Source: Coturnix japonica
Taxonomy: Eukaryota > Chordata > Aves > Galliformes > Phasianidae
Assembly: GCF_001577835.2 (NCBI RefSeq)
Contig: NC_029530.1
Coordinates: 11,457,436-11,521,435 of the forward strand
DNA: 64,000 bases
Direction: 5' to 3'
Both the position numbers and the translations under genes were made by a program. Within the stretch, counting starts at the first letter, position 1, and each line of letters begins with the position of its first letter. Below the pieces are notes generated by a model that saw only the letters and a list, made by a program, of their open reading frames with translations, did not search any database and was not told the origin of the DNA. This document shows positions 23,508 through 35,111 of this stretch, piece after piece.

Positions 23508-23815
23508 GAAGATTCACCCTCTACAGCCACATCTCCTACATCTGCCTCTGATCTTACGGCCCAGGTAATACAAGAGGGGGCATTACAATTGAAGCAGATC
23601 TTATCCAAGTTAAAGTTGGATGGCCTGAGAGGTCATTTCTAACCTAAATGATGCCATGATGGGGAGATCGCTGCAGGGGAGTCTGTTGGCTGAGCAGCCT
23701 GAGAACTCAGACCTCATCACATTTCACTTGTTCAGAGTTTGACTGTTACAAAAACCTGAGACTTTCTTTTTAGTTGTCATCAAACCAGCCAAGGGGGTTT
23801 CCTGAGGAGAAAATC
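23508..23815. repeat. Direct repeat shared with 38636-38940
   Basis: About 300 bp aligned in the same orientation with 38636-38940, about 90 percent by eye. Both copies end at GGTTTCCTGAGGAGAA, where this one is joined to a CR1 insertion. Unknown repeat type. Confidence 0.7.
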
Positions 23816-26160
23816 CTAATGCAGCTTGTGAGAGAGCCCACGAGAGGAGTTGCCCTTCTAGACCTGATGTTCACAAACAGGGACAGTCTGGTGGGAGATG
23901 TCGAGGTTGTGGGCTGTCTTGGACAGAGTGACCATGAAATGGTAGATTTCTTGATTCTAGGTGGAACCTGGAGGGAGAATAGCAAGACTGCCACCTTAGA
24001 CTTCCGGAGGGCAGACTTTGACTTTTTCAGAAGACTAGTAGGGGAAGTCCCCTGGCATTCAGTCTTAGCGAACAAAGGGGTCCAAGATGGCTGGTCGCTC
24101 TTAAAGAAGGAAGTCTTAAAGACTCAGGAGCAGGCAGTCCCCCTGAGCCCCAAAATGAGCCAGTGAGGAAGAAGACTGGCGTGGATGAATAGGGAACTGT
24201 TCTTAAGGTTGCGGGAGAAAAAGAGAATCTACTGCTTGTGGAAGGAGGGAAGAGCAACTCAGAATGACTACAAAGAGGCTGTTAAGATGTGTAGAGGGAA
24301 AATCAGAGAGGCAAAAGCCCAGCTTGAATCTAAGCTGACTGCTGGGGTAAAAACAAACAAGAAACTCTTTTACAAATACATCAACTGTAAGAGGAGGACA
24401 AAGGGGAATCTCCATTCTTTACTGGACGAGGCTGGGAATGTGATCACAGAGGATAAGGAAGAAGCAGAGGTTCCAAATGCCTTCTTTACGTCTGTCTTTA
24501 AAAGTCATCTCGGTTATTCCTAGGGCTCCCCACACTCTGACTTGCTAGTCTTGGCTGGGGAGCGGACTGAACCCCCTATGATTCTTGAAGAAGCGTTCAG
24601 GGAATAACTACTCCAACTTGACTGCCACAAGTCCATGGGTCTGGATGAGATTCACCCGAGAGTGCTGAAGGAACTAGCGGAGGTGATAGCTGAGCCGCTT
24701 TCTGTTATCTTTCAGTGCTCCCTGTTAGCAGCTGAGGTCCTGGAAGAGTGGAGGCTTGCCAACGTGACTCCCATTTACAAGGAAGGTTGTAAGGACGATC
24801 CGGGGAACTACAGGCCTGTTAGCCTGACCTCGGTGCAATAGAAGGTAATGGAGCAGATTGTCTTGAGGGAGATCACATGGCAGGTGCGGGATGACCAGGA
24901 GATCAGACCTAGCCAGCATTGGTTCGTGAAGGGCAGGTCCTGCTTGACAAATCTGATCTCCTTCTACGATCCTGTGACCCATCTGATGGATGAAGGAAAG
25001 GCTGTTGATGTGTTCTACTTAGACTTCAGCAAAGCCTTCGACACTGTCTCCCATGCTATTGTCCTGCAAAAGCTGTCAGCCCATGGCTTGGATGGGTGCA
25101 CTCTCGGCTGGTTAAGGAGCTGGCTGGAGGGCCGGGCCCAGAGAGTGGTGGTAAATGGAGTTAAATCCAGTTGGAGAGCAGTCACAAGTAGTGTTCCCCG
25201 AGGGTCGGTGCTGGGGCCTGTCCTCTTCAACATCTTTATTGATTACTTGGATGAGGGCATTTAGTGCTCCCTCAGGAAGTTCGCAGATGACACCAAGTTG
25301 GCAGGGAGTGTTGATCTGCCTGAGGGTAGCGAGGCCCTACAGAGGGATCTGGATGGGCTGGAGAGCTGAGCCAAAGCCAATGGGATGAGATTCAACAAGA
25401 CCAAATGCCGAGTCCTGCACTTTAACCACAAAAACCCCAGGCAGCACTATAGGCTTGGGTTAGAGTGGCTGGAGGACTGTGTGGAGGAAATGGACCTGGG
25501 GGTACTGATCGATGCTCGGCTGAACATGAGCTGACAGTGTGCCCAGGTGGCCAAGAAGGCCAACGGCATCCTGGCTTGCATCACAAACAGTGTTACTAGC
25601 AGGAACAGAGAGGTAATTGTCCCCCTGTACTCGGCATTGGTGCAGCCGCACCTCGAGTATTGTGTTCAGTTTTGGGCCCCTCACTGCAAGAAAGACATTG
25701 AGGCCCTGGAACATGTTCAGAGGAGGGCTATGAAGCTGGTGAGGGGTCTGGAGCACAGGCTTTATGAGGAGTGGCTGAGGGAGCTGGGATTGTTCAGCTG
25801 GGAGAAGAGGAGGGTCAGGGGAGACCTTATTGCTCTCTATAACTTCCTGAAGGGAGGTTGTAGTGAGCTGAGGGTTGGGTTCTTCTCTCATGTAATCAGT
25901 GATAGAACTAGAGGGAATGGTTTCAAGCTGTGCCAGGGGAGATTCAGGCTGGACATTAGGAAGTATTGCTTCTCGGAAAGGGCAGTCAGGCACTGGAATG
26001 CACTGCCCAGGGAGGTGGTGGGGTCACCAACCATGGGAGTGTTCAAGAAAAGTTTGGATGTTGTGTTGAGAGATGTGATTTAGATGGGAGTATTGGTAAT
26101 GGTTGGACTAGATGATCTTCTAGGTCTTTTCCAACCTTGATAATTCTGTGTCATTATGTG
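23816..26160 (+). mobile_element. CR1: CR1 LINE, 5'-truncated, dead
   Basis: ORF2 from the endonuclease C-terminal segment (LVREPTRGVALLDLMFTN) through reverse transcriptase (24640-25330, with [14 protein letters not shown] and RKFADDTKL) and the C-terminal domain (25547-26083, [15 protein letters not shown]). The 3' end is near 26160. The endonuclease catalytic start is missing and at least five stops or shifts split the frame. It sits in the spacer of the inverted receptor duplication and has no partner in either arm. Confidence 0.92.
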
Positions 26161-26189
26161 ATTCTGTTTTCTAAGCATGATAGTGTGAA

Positions 26190-26440
26190 GTAGAATAAGG
26201 GGTGGAATATCATGTGTTTGTAATTTTTCCTATTGATATTCCACATATCATAGTTAGTAAAACTAGGTTTCCTTCTTAGGTCATTGCCGCTGCTCTGTTT
26301 GTTTCCTTGAACCCAGCTCCCATCTCCCTACCATGTTTCCTTTACACTTCCCATTTCTTTGGGGCCTGGGGGCCCATGCGCCTACTGCCCCCCCTGTCAG
26401 GGTCACAGATTGATCTCGATAACTCCATGACAATGCCAGC
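26190..26440 (+). mobile_element. ERVL-like LTR-type fossil sequence
   Basis: Contains a purine tract (AATAAGGGGTGGAA) followed by LTR-like sequence, with TTCCACATATCATAGTTAGTA and ending near CTCCATGACA. It mirrors the LTR at 21309-21531 together with the flank beyond it, as expected for the inverted duplication. No internal region is attached. Confidence 0.6.
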
Positions 26441-26898
26441 AAGGGGACCAGCACTGACATAGCTGTTCATATTGCTGGCTACTGACTGCTGTCCCTGAAT
26501 GCTACTGTAGAGACAACAGAACTGTTGTGAGACACGCAAGACCTGCACAAATGTGAGGACCTGAGAGCACTGTGGCAGGGTAAATACAGCAGGATTGAAA
26601 ACAGCACCTTGTGCTGCTGTCTGTGGCTGTGGCTGTACCTCTCCCAGACCCAGACAAGGTAGGAAGAGAGAAGAGCTATGGAGAAGTCTACGTTGAAAGC
26701 TTTTTATTTATCTATTAACCCATTCAGGGAATCTAGTTCAATGCTTACAAGAGCTCTTAGAGTGAGAAAATAGAATTTAGGTAGGAAATAAGTGAAATAA
26801 TTTGCAATATTTTTCTGCAGATTGCTGTATCATACACGATCAAACAATCAAAGCTGCATAAATCATAAAGAACCATCACTGTGAGGAAGATGTGCACT

Positions 26899-27831
26899 TT
26901 ATGGAAGCTGAAATAGTGCATATTGGAAAACCTTCCTGAGTGTGAGCTTGATCTTCCTCTTCCTCATGGTGTAGATGAGGGAGTTCAGTGTTGGAGGAAT
27001 ACTGAGTACAGAACTGCCACCATCAGGTCCATGGATGGGGAAGAGGCGGAGCGGGGCTTCAGGTAGGAATAAAAAGACAGTGATGAGAAAGAGGGAGACC
27101 ATGGCCAAATGAGGGAGGAACTTGGAGAAGGCTTTGTGCCATCCCTGCTCAGAGGGCATCCTCAGCATGGCCATGAAGATCTGCACATGGGAAAAATCTA
27201 TGAAAACAAAGCACCCAAAGACTAAAATGATACTAAAAATGATAAGTGCAACTTCCCTTAGATTTGATTCTGAGCATGAGAGCTTGAGGATCTTGGGGAT
27301 TCCACAGAACAACTGGTTCACAACATTCCCATGGCAGAGAGGCAGTGAAAATGTACTGGCAGTGTGCAGCAGGGAATTGAGAACACCAGTGCCCCAGGCA
27401 GCTGCTGCCATGGTGGCACAAGCTCTGCTGTCCATCAAGGTTCCATAGTGCAGGGGCTTGCAGATGGCAACGTAGCGGTCATAGGACATGATGGTGAGAA
27501 GGTAATACTCTGCTGACATGAACAGGAGGAAGAAAAAGACCTGTGCAGCACATCCTGTGTAGGAGATGGCCCTGGTGTCCCAGAGGGCGTTGGCCATGGC
27601 TTTGGGAGAGTGGTGGAGATGCAGCCCAGGTCGAGGAGGGCCAGGTTGGAGGAAGAAGGTCATGGAAGTGTGCAGGCGGCGGTCGCAGGCTACGGCTGTG
27701 CTGATGAGGCCGTTGCCCAGGAGGGCAGCCAGGTAGATGCCCAGGAAGAGCCAGAAGTGCAGGAGCTGCAGCTGTCGCGTGTCTGCCAACGGCAGCAGGA
27801 GGAACTTGCTGATGGAGCTGCTGTTGGGCAT
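26899..27831 (-). CDS. Olfactory receptor OR3, OR14-like; open but scrambled, probable pseudogene
   Basis: A 310-codon open frame starting MPNSSSISKFLLLP. It keeps LLGNGLI (TM1), the extracellular GCAAQ cysteine, MSYDRYVAICKPLHY and FCGIPKILKLSC. Two internal stretches are read in the wrong frame because small indels cancel out. One is the end of TM2 (MTFFLQPGPPRPGLHLHHS where sisters have MYFFLLNLALLDLG), from about -2 near 27650 and -1 near 27605. The other is the TM6-TM7 loop (LPEAPLRLFPIHGPDG in place of HLKPPSISSPSMD). The TM7 NPLIY motif is NSLIY. The frame is unbroken, so automated annotation may call it intact, but TM2 is destroyed and I doubt function. Confidence 0.85.
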   Translation of the reverse strand: MPNSSSISKFLLLPLADTRQLQLLHFWLFLGIYLAALLGNGLISTAVACDRRLHTSMTFFLQPGPPRPGLHLHHSPKAMANALWDTRAISYTGCAAQVFFFLLFMSAEYYLLTIMSYDRYVAICKPLHYGTLMDSRACATMAAAAWGTGVLNSLLHTASTFSLPLCHGNVVNQLFCGIPKILKLSCSESNLREVALIIFSIILVFGCFVFIDFSHVQIFMAMLRMPSEQGWHKAFSKFLPHLAMVSLFLITVFLFLPEAPLRLFPIHGPDGGSSVLSIPPTLNSLIYTMRKRKIKLTLRKVFQYALFQLP

Positions 27832-28409
27832 CTACTTCTTTTCCTGGCCTTGGAGTCCTGTATCAGAAGTGAATGACAAGTAAAGACCATTTTCAGAGAC
27901 ACTCCTTCTGCTGTAGTATGAAATGTTTTCATTCTCTTATGACAATGTTCATTCAGTTCTATTACATGAATTTTATTACATGGAGTTCTTCATTTCACAA
28001 GTAAAAGAAGCATATGGGGTTGTAACCTTCCTATCATCTTATATTCTTATCCCATCTCCCTGGATATTTTCATCAGTTTCATGTCTCATAACTTTACCCC
28101 AATGCTATTAGAGCCCCCAATCCCAGACTCTGTGTCTTTCAGTATCTGAAATATAAACATGCAGGATAAGTGAATTATTAATGCCCAAACAAAATTATGA
28201 TAATTTCAAATAATTTCACAATTCGAGAGAAAAGAAGCTGAAAGAACATCATGTGTGAATGTTCAAAAAAAAATCAATAGACTAAAGAATAATTCAGGAA
28301 TCTCTGAGCTGTGTACAAATTTAACAGCCCCTTTTAGATGTCAGCCTCCAGTTCTTTCTGCTTTCCCTAAGAACAGGAAATGGAAAATCCCTGCCTTGGT
28401 TCTCCTCTC
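27832..28409. other. Immediate 5' flank of OR3
   Basis: Diverged reverse-complement counterpart of 19300-19900. AT-rich, with no gene seen. Identity here (about 80-85 percent by eye) is well below that of the outer arm. Confidence 0.5.
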
Positions 28410-28810
28410 ACAGAGGGCCCTCAGAAACATTCCGTTGTGCAGTGGAGTTGTGATCCCCTGCCCCAGGCAGCAGCTGTGGCAGCACAAGCCCTGCCGGGGG
28501 GCTCCTTCCCCCCACACATCTGTGTGCAATGCTCCTGCAGTGAGCTCACAGCCTGCTCACACCTCACGCATCCTGGAAGCTCTCTCCCCTTTCTCTCCTC
28601 TCCTTCTGTCACCTACATTCTGTGCTGTGCACAAAAGCTGCTCCTAGGCACAGCTGTCTCTCTGCAGCACCGTCCAGTTTAATAAGCTCCCTGTATCCCA
28701 GGAGCCCGACCCAACTCAGCTCAACAGAGGATTTGAGTTTCTCTTCCTCACTGCTTCCTCTGGAGATTTCCCAGGGGCTGAAGAGCTGAAAGCTCCTGAT
28801 AGACAGCAGG
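28410..28810 (-). repeat. OR-linked upstream module, copy 3 (shortened)
   Basis: Homologous to the GC-rich module upstream of OR1, OR2 and OR4, but about 360 bp shorter than the OR2 copy. The loss lies at about 28519, where near-identity with the left arm also begins. Confidence 0.6.
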
Positions 28811-28895
28811 GTCATCTTTGAAAAAGGCACTTGGATGTCAGATAAATTATTCACCACTGGACAGGCTGATTCCAGATGCGCTGTTTTTAGTTGCA

Positions 28896-29475
28896 GAATT
28901 AAACTCTATAACCCGAGCTCTTGTGAGGCCCCATCTGGAGTACTGTGTCCAGGTGTGGAGCCCTCAGTACAAGAAAGACATAGAGATTTTGGAAAGGGTC
29001 CAGAGGAGGGCCACAAAGATGATCAGGGGGCTGGAGCACCTCCACTATGAGGACAGGCTGAGGGAGTTGGGCTTGTTCAGCCTGGAGAAAAGAAGGCTGC
29101 GGGGTGACCACATTGCAGCCTTTTAATACCTGAAGGGAACCTACACCCAAGAGCGGAGTAAACTCTTCAAAAGGGCTGACAATAGCAGGACTAGGGGAAA
29201 TGAATCCAAGTTGAAGGAGGGAAGATTTAGGTTGGATGTTAGGGGGAAGTTCTTTACTAGGAGAGTGTTTAGGCCCCAGAACAGGCTGCCCAGGGAGGCT
29301 GTGGATGCCCCGTCCTTGGAGGTGTTCAAGGCCAGTTTGGACAGGGCTCTGGGCAACCTGATCTAGTAAATGTGTATGTTTGGTGGCCCTGCTAGGCAGG
29401 GGGGTTGGAACTACATGATCTTTGAGGTCCCTTCCAATGCAGGTCATTCTGTGATTCTGTGATTCTGTAATGAAT
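28896..29475 (+). mobile_element. CR1: CR1 LINE 3' fragment, right-arm copy
   Basis: Mirror of 17884-18455. Motifs [17 protein letters not shown] and [14 protein letters not shown] are followed by the CR1 3' tail with GATTCTGTGATTCTGT. Confidence 0.93.
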
Positions 29476-30052
29476 GTATTTGGCACTGGGTGCACAACGG
29501 GTCACTCCTATCTTGCACACCAGCAAACAGAAGTATTATATATTTAAAAGCCAAGCCTATACATATTCAACCAATTTCCTGGAACTCATCTTCATATTCA
29601 TTATTTTCCAGGAACTCATTTACATTCTGTCCCTCTGTTGCAGAATGGCTGCATGAACATGGCAGCCACAAAGATGTGTATGAGCATAGCCTGTATCGCA
29701 ATACAGACTTTGTACTCATGGAAAAGTACTAAGCAGTAAGCAAAGGACACAATGTCCTTGAAGCAAGCTGTAAACAACTAAAAATGGAATTTGTATCTGC
29801 TAATCTAAGGAAGCTGTCGAGTGTCCTAACTGCAGTAGCCCACACATGGGTCTTGCTTGATAATTGCTTCATATGGCTATTCCGCCTAGCTTCTTATGGC
29901 TATTCTGTCTGGTAACTATAGGCTACTCACCAGTGAACAAATGACACATGTATTAGGAGCACTATATAAGCTGTGTAAGAGTCACAATAAAGTTGAAGCT
30001 TTATCACTCATATTGAGTTCGTATTGCTTCCCCATTCGATGGCAATCGCACA
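29476..30052 (+). mobile_element. ERV LTR-like fossil sequence, right-arm copy
   Basis: Mirror of 17330-17880. A TATATAAG box near 29965 and AATAAAG near 29988 lie in retroviral U3-R spacing. No internal coding region is attached. The family is uncertain. Confidence 0.4.
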
Positions 30053-31392
30053 GTGAACCCCATCAGCAACACCCCTCCGTCTGGCATATGCGCTGTTTCT
30101 AGCTGGGTTCTTCCTGCAGTGGTCATGGGGATGAAATCAGACATCTTCCTTGCAAAGGCTCAAAGTCTTCCTCACTCTGTCCTTTTTACCTCATCATGTT
30201 TGATAGAAGTAGTCTGGTTCTGGTTGGCTTCTTCCATTTAGTGTGCAGGAAACTTCTCCCTTATCGTAACCTCACATCCTACTTGGTTATGGGCCCCGGT
30301 ACCTAACTTCTAACTTTGAGATGCACTCTTTTACTATATTAGGTTGTCCTAACAGATCGTGTTTGCCTAGCAGAAATGTAAATGCCTTATCTGGAAAGCT
30401 CTGCTCCTGGCCCTTAATAAAAAAGACACACAGACAGGACAGGGACAATCTGACTTCCCCTTTGCAGGGCTGTCATTCAGCTGGGGCAGTCAATGCAGGT
30501 GTCTCATCTCCAGATGTAAAAGCCTGGGGTTGAATTGAGATTCAGTTCAGCACAGACCTATGGGAGATGGGACTAATCTTGGCTTGGAGCAGATGAGCAC
30601 AAGGCGTTGCCTGAATGCGTGAGCCCGTGGTCTGAATCCTTGGTGTTTCTTAAGGTGGAAGTTACTTGCTCAAAAACAGACACTCAATGAGCACAAGGTG
30701 CCTGTGGTACTCATGGATGTATGCAACAGTGCCTGCAATCTGTAGTAGACAAGATCTGTGAGAGCCACCTACTCCCTGAGCATCAGATGGGGGCCAGACA
30801 GGGCATGGGAGTATTCTTGGCCATCCTAAATGACATCAGATGTTTGAGTAATGGGCACCTGAAAATGCAGCGTTATTCAGCAAATTCCAGAGCTTAAGGC
30901 ATTCTGAAGCTGTGACACAAGTACATTCTTTCACTGATGATGTTTGTTTGTTTTGGGCTCATGTTTGAATGGCAGTTCCCTGGAGTCTCCAGCACACCCC
31001 CAGCCAGCTGGAAAATGCAGCTGAGGACCTTCAGGAAAGCCATGCCCCTGGTAGCGTCAGCGCTCACTGTGCAACTGTGAGTCCCACAATGGGTCTCGTG
31101 CCTGTGTGCCACTTTCTGAACACCAGTACCACGGTGTAGATCTGAGGCCCAGCCAGGCTAAATCAAATCATGCTCCTGGAATGGGATGCTTTCGGAAGAG
31201 TCTTTTCATTAATGAGAGGACCACAAGCATTCACTCAGCAAAGTCTAAATCACTGTGCATTTACAGGCCTAGGGAATTGTTTGGCTCAGAGAGACATGGT
31301 GGGTTGATTCTCACCTCTGAACTGTAGCAAAGCAGATACAGACTCTTCATGACAGATGGCCAAGGAAGATGAGGAAAGGCTGCTGCCCTTTC

Positions 31393-32300
31393 ATAGAATC
31401 ACAAGGTTGGAAAGGACCTACAAGATCATCTACTCCAACCATCCTCCCTTTACCATATCTACAGAAAAACACTAAACCGTACCTCCTAGCTCCCTATCTA
31501 GATGCTTCTTGAACACTGCCAGGGATAGTGACTCCACCACCTCCCTGGGCAGCCATTTCAGTGCCTGACCGCTCTCTGAGAGAGGAAGTTCCTTCTTATG
31601 TCCAGTCTAAAGCTCTTCTGATACAACTTGTGGCCATTTCCTCGGGTCCTTTTTGTTGCCTGGGAGAACAAGAAAAGCTCCTCCTCATCACAGTCTCCCT
31701 TCAGGAAGTTGTAGGGTGCAATGAGGTCTCCCCTGAGCCTCGTCTTCTCCAGGGCAAACAATCCCAGCTCCCTGAGCCACTACTCATAAGACGTGTGTTC
31801 CAGACCCCTCACAAGTTTTGTTGCCCTTCTCTGGACACATTCCAGCGCTTCAGTGTCTTTCTTGTAGTGAGGAGCCCCAAACTGAACACAGTACTCAAGA
31901 TGCGGCCTCACCAGAGCTGAGTGCAGAGGGATGATCACTTCTCTGCTCCTGCTTGCCACACTATTTCTAATACAGGCCAGGATGCTGTTGGCCTTTTTGG
32001 CCACCTGGGCACACTGTTGGCTCACGTTCAGCCAAGCATTGACCAATACCCCCAGGTCCCTTTCCTCTTCACAGTCATCCAGCTACTCTGCCCCAAGCCT
32101 ATAGCACTGTATGGGGTTTTTGTGGTCAAAGTGCAGGACCTGGCACTTGACCTTGTTGAACCTCATCCCATTAACCTCATCCCAGTGATTCAGCCTATCC
32201 AGAATCCTTTGGAGGGCCTTTTTACCCATTGGGCAGATCAACACCAGCTCCCAGCTTGGTATCATCTGCAAACTTACTTAGCTTGCACTCAATTCCCTCA
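31393..32300 (-). mobile_element. CR1: CR1 LINE, 5'-truncated
   Basis: Minus-strand CR1 3' end at 31393 with ORF2 C-terminal motifs [20 protein letters not shown] and [17 protein letters not shown]. It shares its 3' junction (TTCTATGAAAGGGCAGCAGC) with the CR1 ending at 15963, so the two copies share the same insertion junction. Confidence 0.92.
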
Positions 32301-33334
32301 TCCAGGAAGGATGGGATATGGGTTTCCAAAGAAAGGGCATTTTGAGCCACTAAGAGATGGGATTTGGGGGACCCTGAGAAAAAATGAGTAGGGTGCAAAT
32401 GGAAGAAATTTGGTTATGCCAAGTAGAGGGGTGGCCTCTACCAGGCTGGGACAGACCCCACGTGCTACTGCAGAGCTCCCTGCAAGTCTGCCCTTGGGCA
32501 CAATCAGAGTGGCTACCTGGGCACTCACCACAGCATATTCCAAGTATGGAACTTGCACAAGTGGCTGTGGAGAGAGGAGTAGGAGAGAGTGAGAGAGACA
32601 CGCAGTGGGGACCCCCACTGCCAATCACCTCCAGCCCCAGTCCACATCCCCCACAGATGCTTCACCTGAGCTTCCACTGTGTAGCACAGGGCAGCAAGGA
32701 GCATCATGAGGCTGATCACAGCTGCCTTCACCTTCCTCTGTGCTCCAGGAGGTGGTGAGGCTGAAGGAGGCAAGGTCTTCATTTATCCTCCCACAACCCC
32801 TCCCACTCCCCAAGTGCCCATGGGCTTGACAGACTCCCCTGGCATGGACTGGACCAGCATGCAGCCATCCCCTTCCCCAGCCCCAGGAAACAGGAGGAAG
32901 CCAAGGATCAGAAGAAGAACACTGAGTGTTGGGATCCCAATGGCATTGAGCCCAAAGCCCCCAGGTCCCAGCACTCAGCACACATGGACTTTTTGTCCTC
33001 CAGGACCACCCAGAGATGACACTATCCCCATATCAAGGCTTTGTCCAAGGACTCATCCCTGAGTCCTGTCCAGTCCTGTGAGGCTGCATGGTGTGATGCT
33101 GATCCTTTGGGGAACTGTGGCACAGCATTTGGGGACACTGGGAGGTAAAAGACTAATAGGGACATGGGCAGTGATGAAATTATAGAGATACTTCGAAGAC
33201 AAGGGGTCACAGGGATATGGGGACATGAAGATACGGGAACATCATGGGGATATGAGTATATCATGGTAGTACGGAGACATCATGGAGATATGGGGAAATG
33301 GGGACATGCGGCCAAATTGGAGATGCTTGCTGAC
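32301..33334. other. Unassigned interval with one signal-peptide-like frame
   Basis: A minus-strand stretch near 32640-32735 encodes a hydrophobic run (AAVISLMMLLAALCYTVEA) followed by a possible splice donor, CAG then GTGAAG. This resembles a secreted protein's first exon, but no in-frame start sits next to it and no further exon was found. 33070-33330 has many ATGGGGACAT-like short repeats. Confidence 0.3.
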
Positions 33335-33492
33335 AGGGACCTGGAAGTTTGTAGATGGGGCCATCAAGGCCAGGCTGGACGTGGCACTGGACAGCCTGGT
33401 CTGGTGGCTTGTGACCCTGCACACAGCAGGGGTGTTGAAGCTAGGTAATCACTGTTGTCCTTTTTAACCCAGGCCATTCCGTGGTTCTATGT
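33335..33492 (+). mobile_element. CR1: CR1 LINE, short 3' end
   Basis: The terminal CR1 sequence is readable (GGCCAGGCTGGACGTGGCAC through AACCCAGGCCATTCCGTGG, ending TTCTATG). It belongs to a different CR1 subfamily from the larger copies here. Confidence 0.8.
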
Positions 33493-33654
33493 GGATAGTG
33501 GGTACAGGTGGGTGACAAGGACACATAGGGAGGTTACCAGTGTTCACTCAGTGCCTTTGTTGTCATGCTGAAGCTCAGGAGTGAATAACAGACCATGGCT
33601 ATGGCTGATGGGTTTCCTCCTCATTTATTGCTTCAAAACCCAAAGACCATGCCT

Positions 33655-33815
33655 TTTAGAATCATGGAATCTCAAAATCATGGAATACCTGAACCACAGA
33701 GTCACAGACTCATAAAAATCAGTGAGTCATGGAATCACAGAATGTGAAATCACAGCACTATAGAACTACTGAATCATGGAATCATTTAGGTGGGACAAGA
33801 CCTCTTAAGTCTCAT
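33655..33815 (-). repeat. Degenerate CR1-tail octamer array
   Basis: Many GAATCATGGAATC-like units, a degenerate expansion of the CR1 terminal octamer, followed by GTGGGACAAGACCTCTTAAG, which resembles the adjoining CR1 3' UTR. Confidence 0.55.
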
Positions 33816-34389
33816 CCGGAGATGTGTCATGTATTTTCTGCTCTGTTTACATAGCCATGAGCAGAAGTCTCCATGCTAGATCCAGATATTTGTATCTCAT
33901 AACTCCGATGGCAGTAGTGCTGCTTCTGTCCTCGAGGACAGTTTGCCATTAGGTCATGCAGGCAGGAAATCCAAGGCTGGGGGTGAAAATCGGCTGGAGG
34001 TACCTGAATAGGTTCTGAAGTCACTGGGCTGTGTGCCTGAGCTTCAGCAGATCAAAGGTGGCCTATGGGTTTTGTTCCTGTGGTGATTCAGCAGCCAGTC
34101 ATGGCTTCAAAGAGAATGAGTCGATGTATCCAGAAGAAAGAGAAGAAATAATAGAGTGCTGATAAATGTCTTAGAACTACAAACAACTCAAGGATTCTAA
34201 AAGGAAACACGATATGCCAATTTGAAGTGCTTCATCTGACAGAACAGCCAGCTGGTCACAGCTTTCAGGGGGCATTTGCCATAAACAGGAGAGCTGCTGT
34301 AGGTCAGCTCTGAGAACAACACTTGAATGTTTACTTTGGAAATTGCCCGGGGAGCAGCCAGCTGGAAGAGTTTCCTTTTCCTGACCTCC

Positions 34390-34640
34390 TCATATCAGTC
34401 ATCTCATTAGGGGCAGCTTTCTGCCTAACAGCCTATGCTCCAGAATGGCTCCTGTAGGTGCTGGGTAACTTTTATCAGACCTTTGTGCAGGATTCCTCTG
34501 CCACAGACCATCCTGGAGGCAGCGACCACCTCTTTGTACAAAATGGAAGAATCCCTGAAGGAAGCTTGGTAACTTCTGACCTTATAACTCATATCTAAGA
34601 ATTTGTCTAGTGCAGGGTCTCACAGGGAATGAGGAAGTGG
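34390..34640. repeat. Interspersed repeat, inverted partner of 22910-23155
   Basis: Reverse-complement alignment with 22910-23155; unknown family. 33816-34389 and 34641-35000 around it show nothing recognisable. Confidence 0.5.
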
Positions 34641-35111
34641 GAACCTGACAACCATCGTGCAAACCGGCTGCTGCTGCTGGCTTCTCAGAGGCACTGACAG
34701 ATGTGAGCCTGAAAGCACAGACCCCAGCCAGGAGCCCAGGGATGGCCAGTCAACTGTTGCAAGCTGAAGTCAGCTCACAGTTTGACAATCAGCCATGGGC
34801 TTCCTGCTGGACTGTGTGTTTCTGAGAACATCCAACCCCAACAGCTTTAGAAATGTCTCACAAGAAGGAGGAAAGACAGAGTGACTGCACATCCTTTATT
34901 CTGTTAAGGTTCACAGAGAGTCCAGTTCATTATGTACAGTGCGTCTGCGCTACACTACAAAGTTACAAGCTGAAGAAGAATTGGTATGTGTAATGATATT
35001 TTAGTGAAAAACATTACAATATTAAAAAAAATAATAATGAGATTTAATACATTTCAGTTATAAAAACTGAACAAAACAAAACAACACGAGCATGCATCAG
35101 TAAAACCTGCA

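Larger units (their letters stand above)
28519..31665 (-). repeat. Right outer arm of inverted duplication
   Basis: Near-identical reverse complement of 15690-18836, with the same CR1 3' fragment, LTR-like sequence and unassigned DNA in mirrored order. Identity drops from about 98 to about 90 percent inside the CR1 at 31393-32300, close to 31665. Confidence 0.92.
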
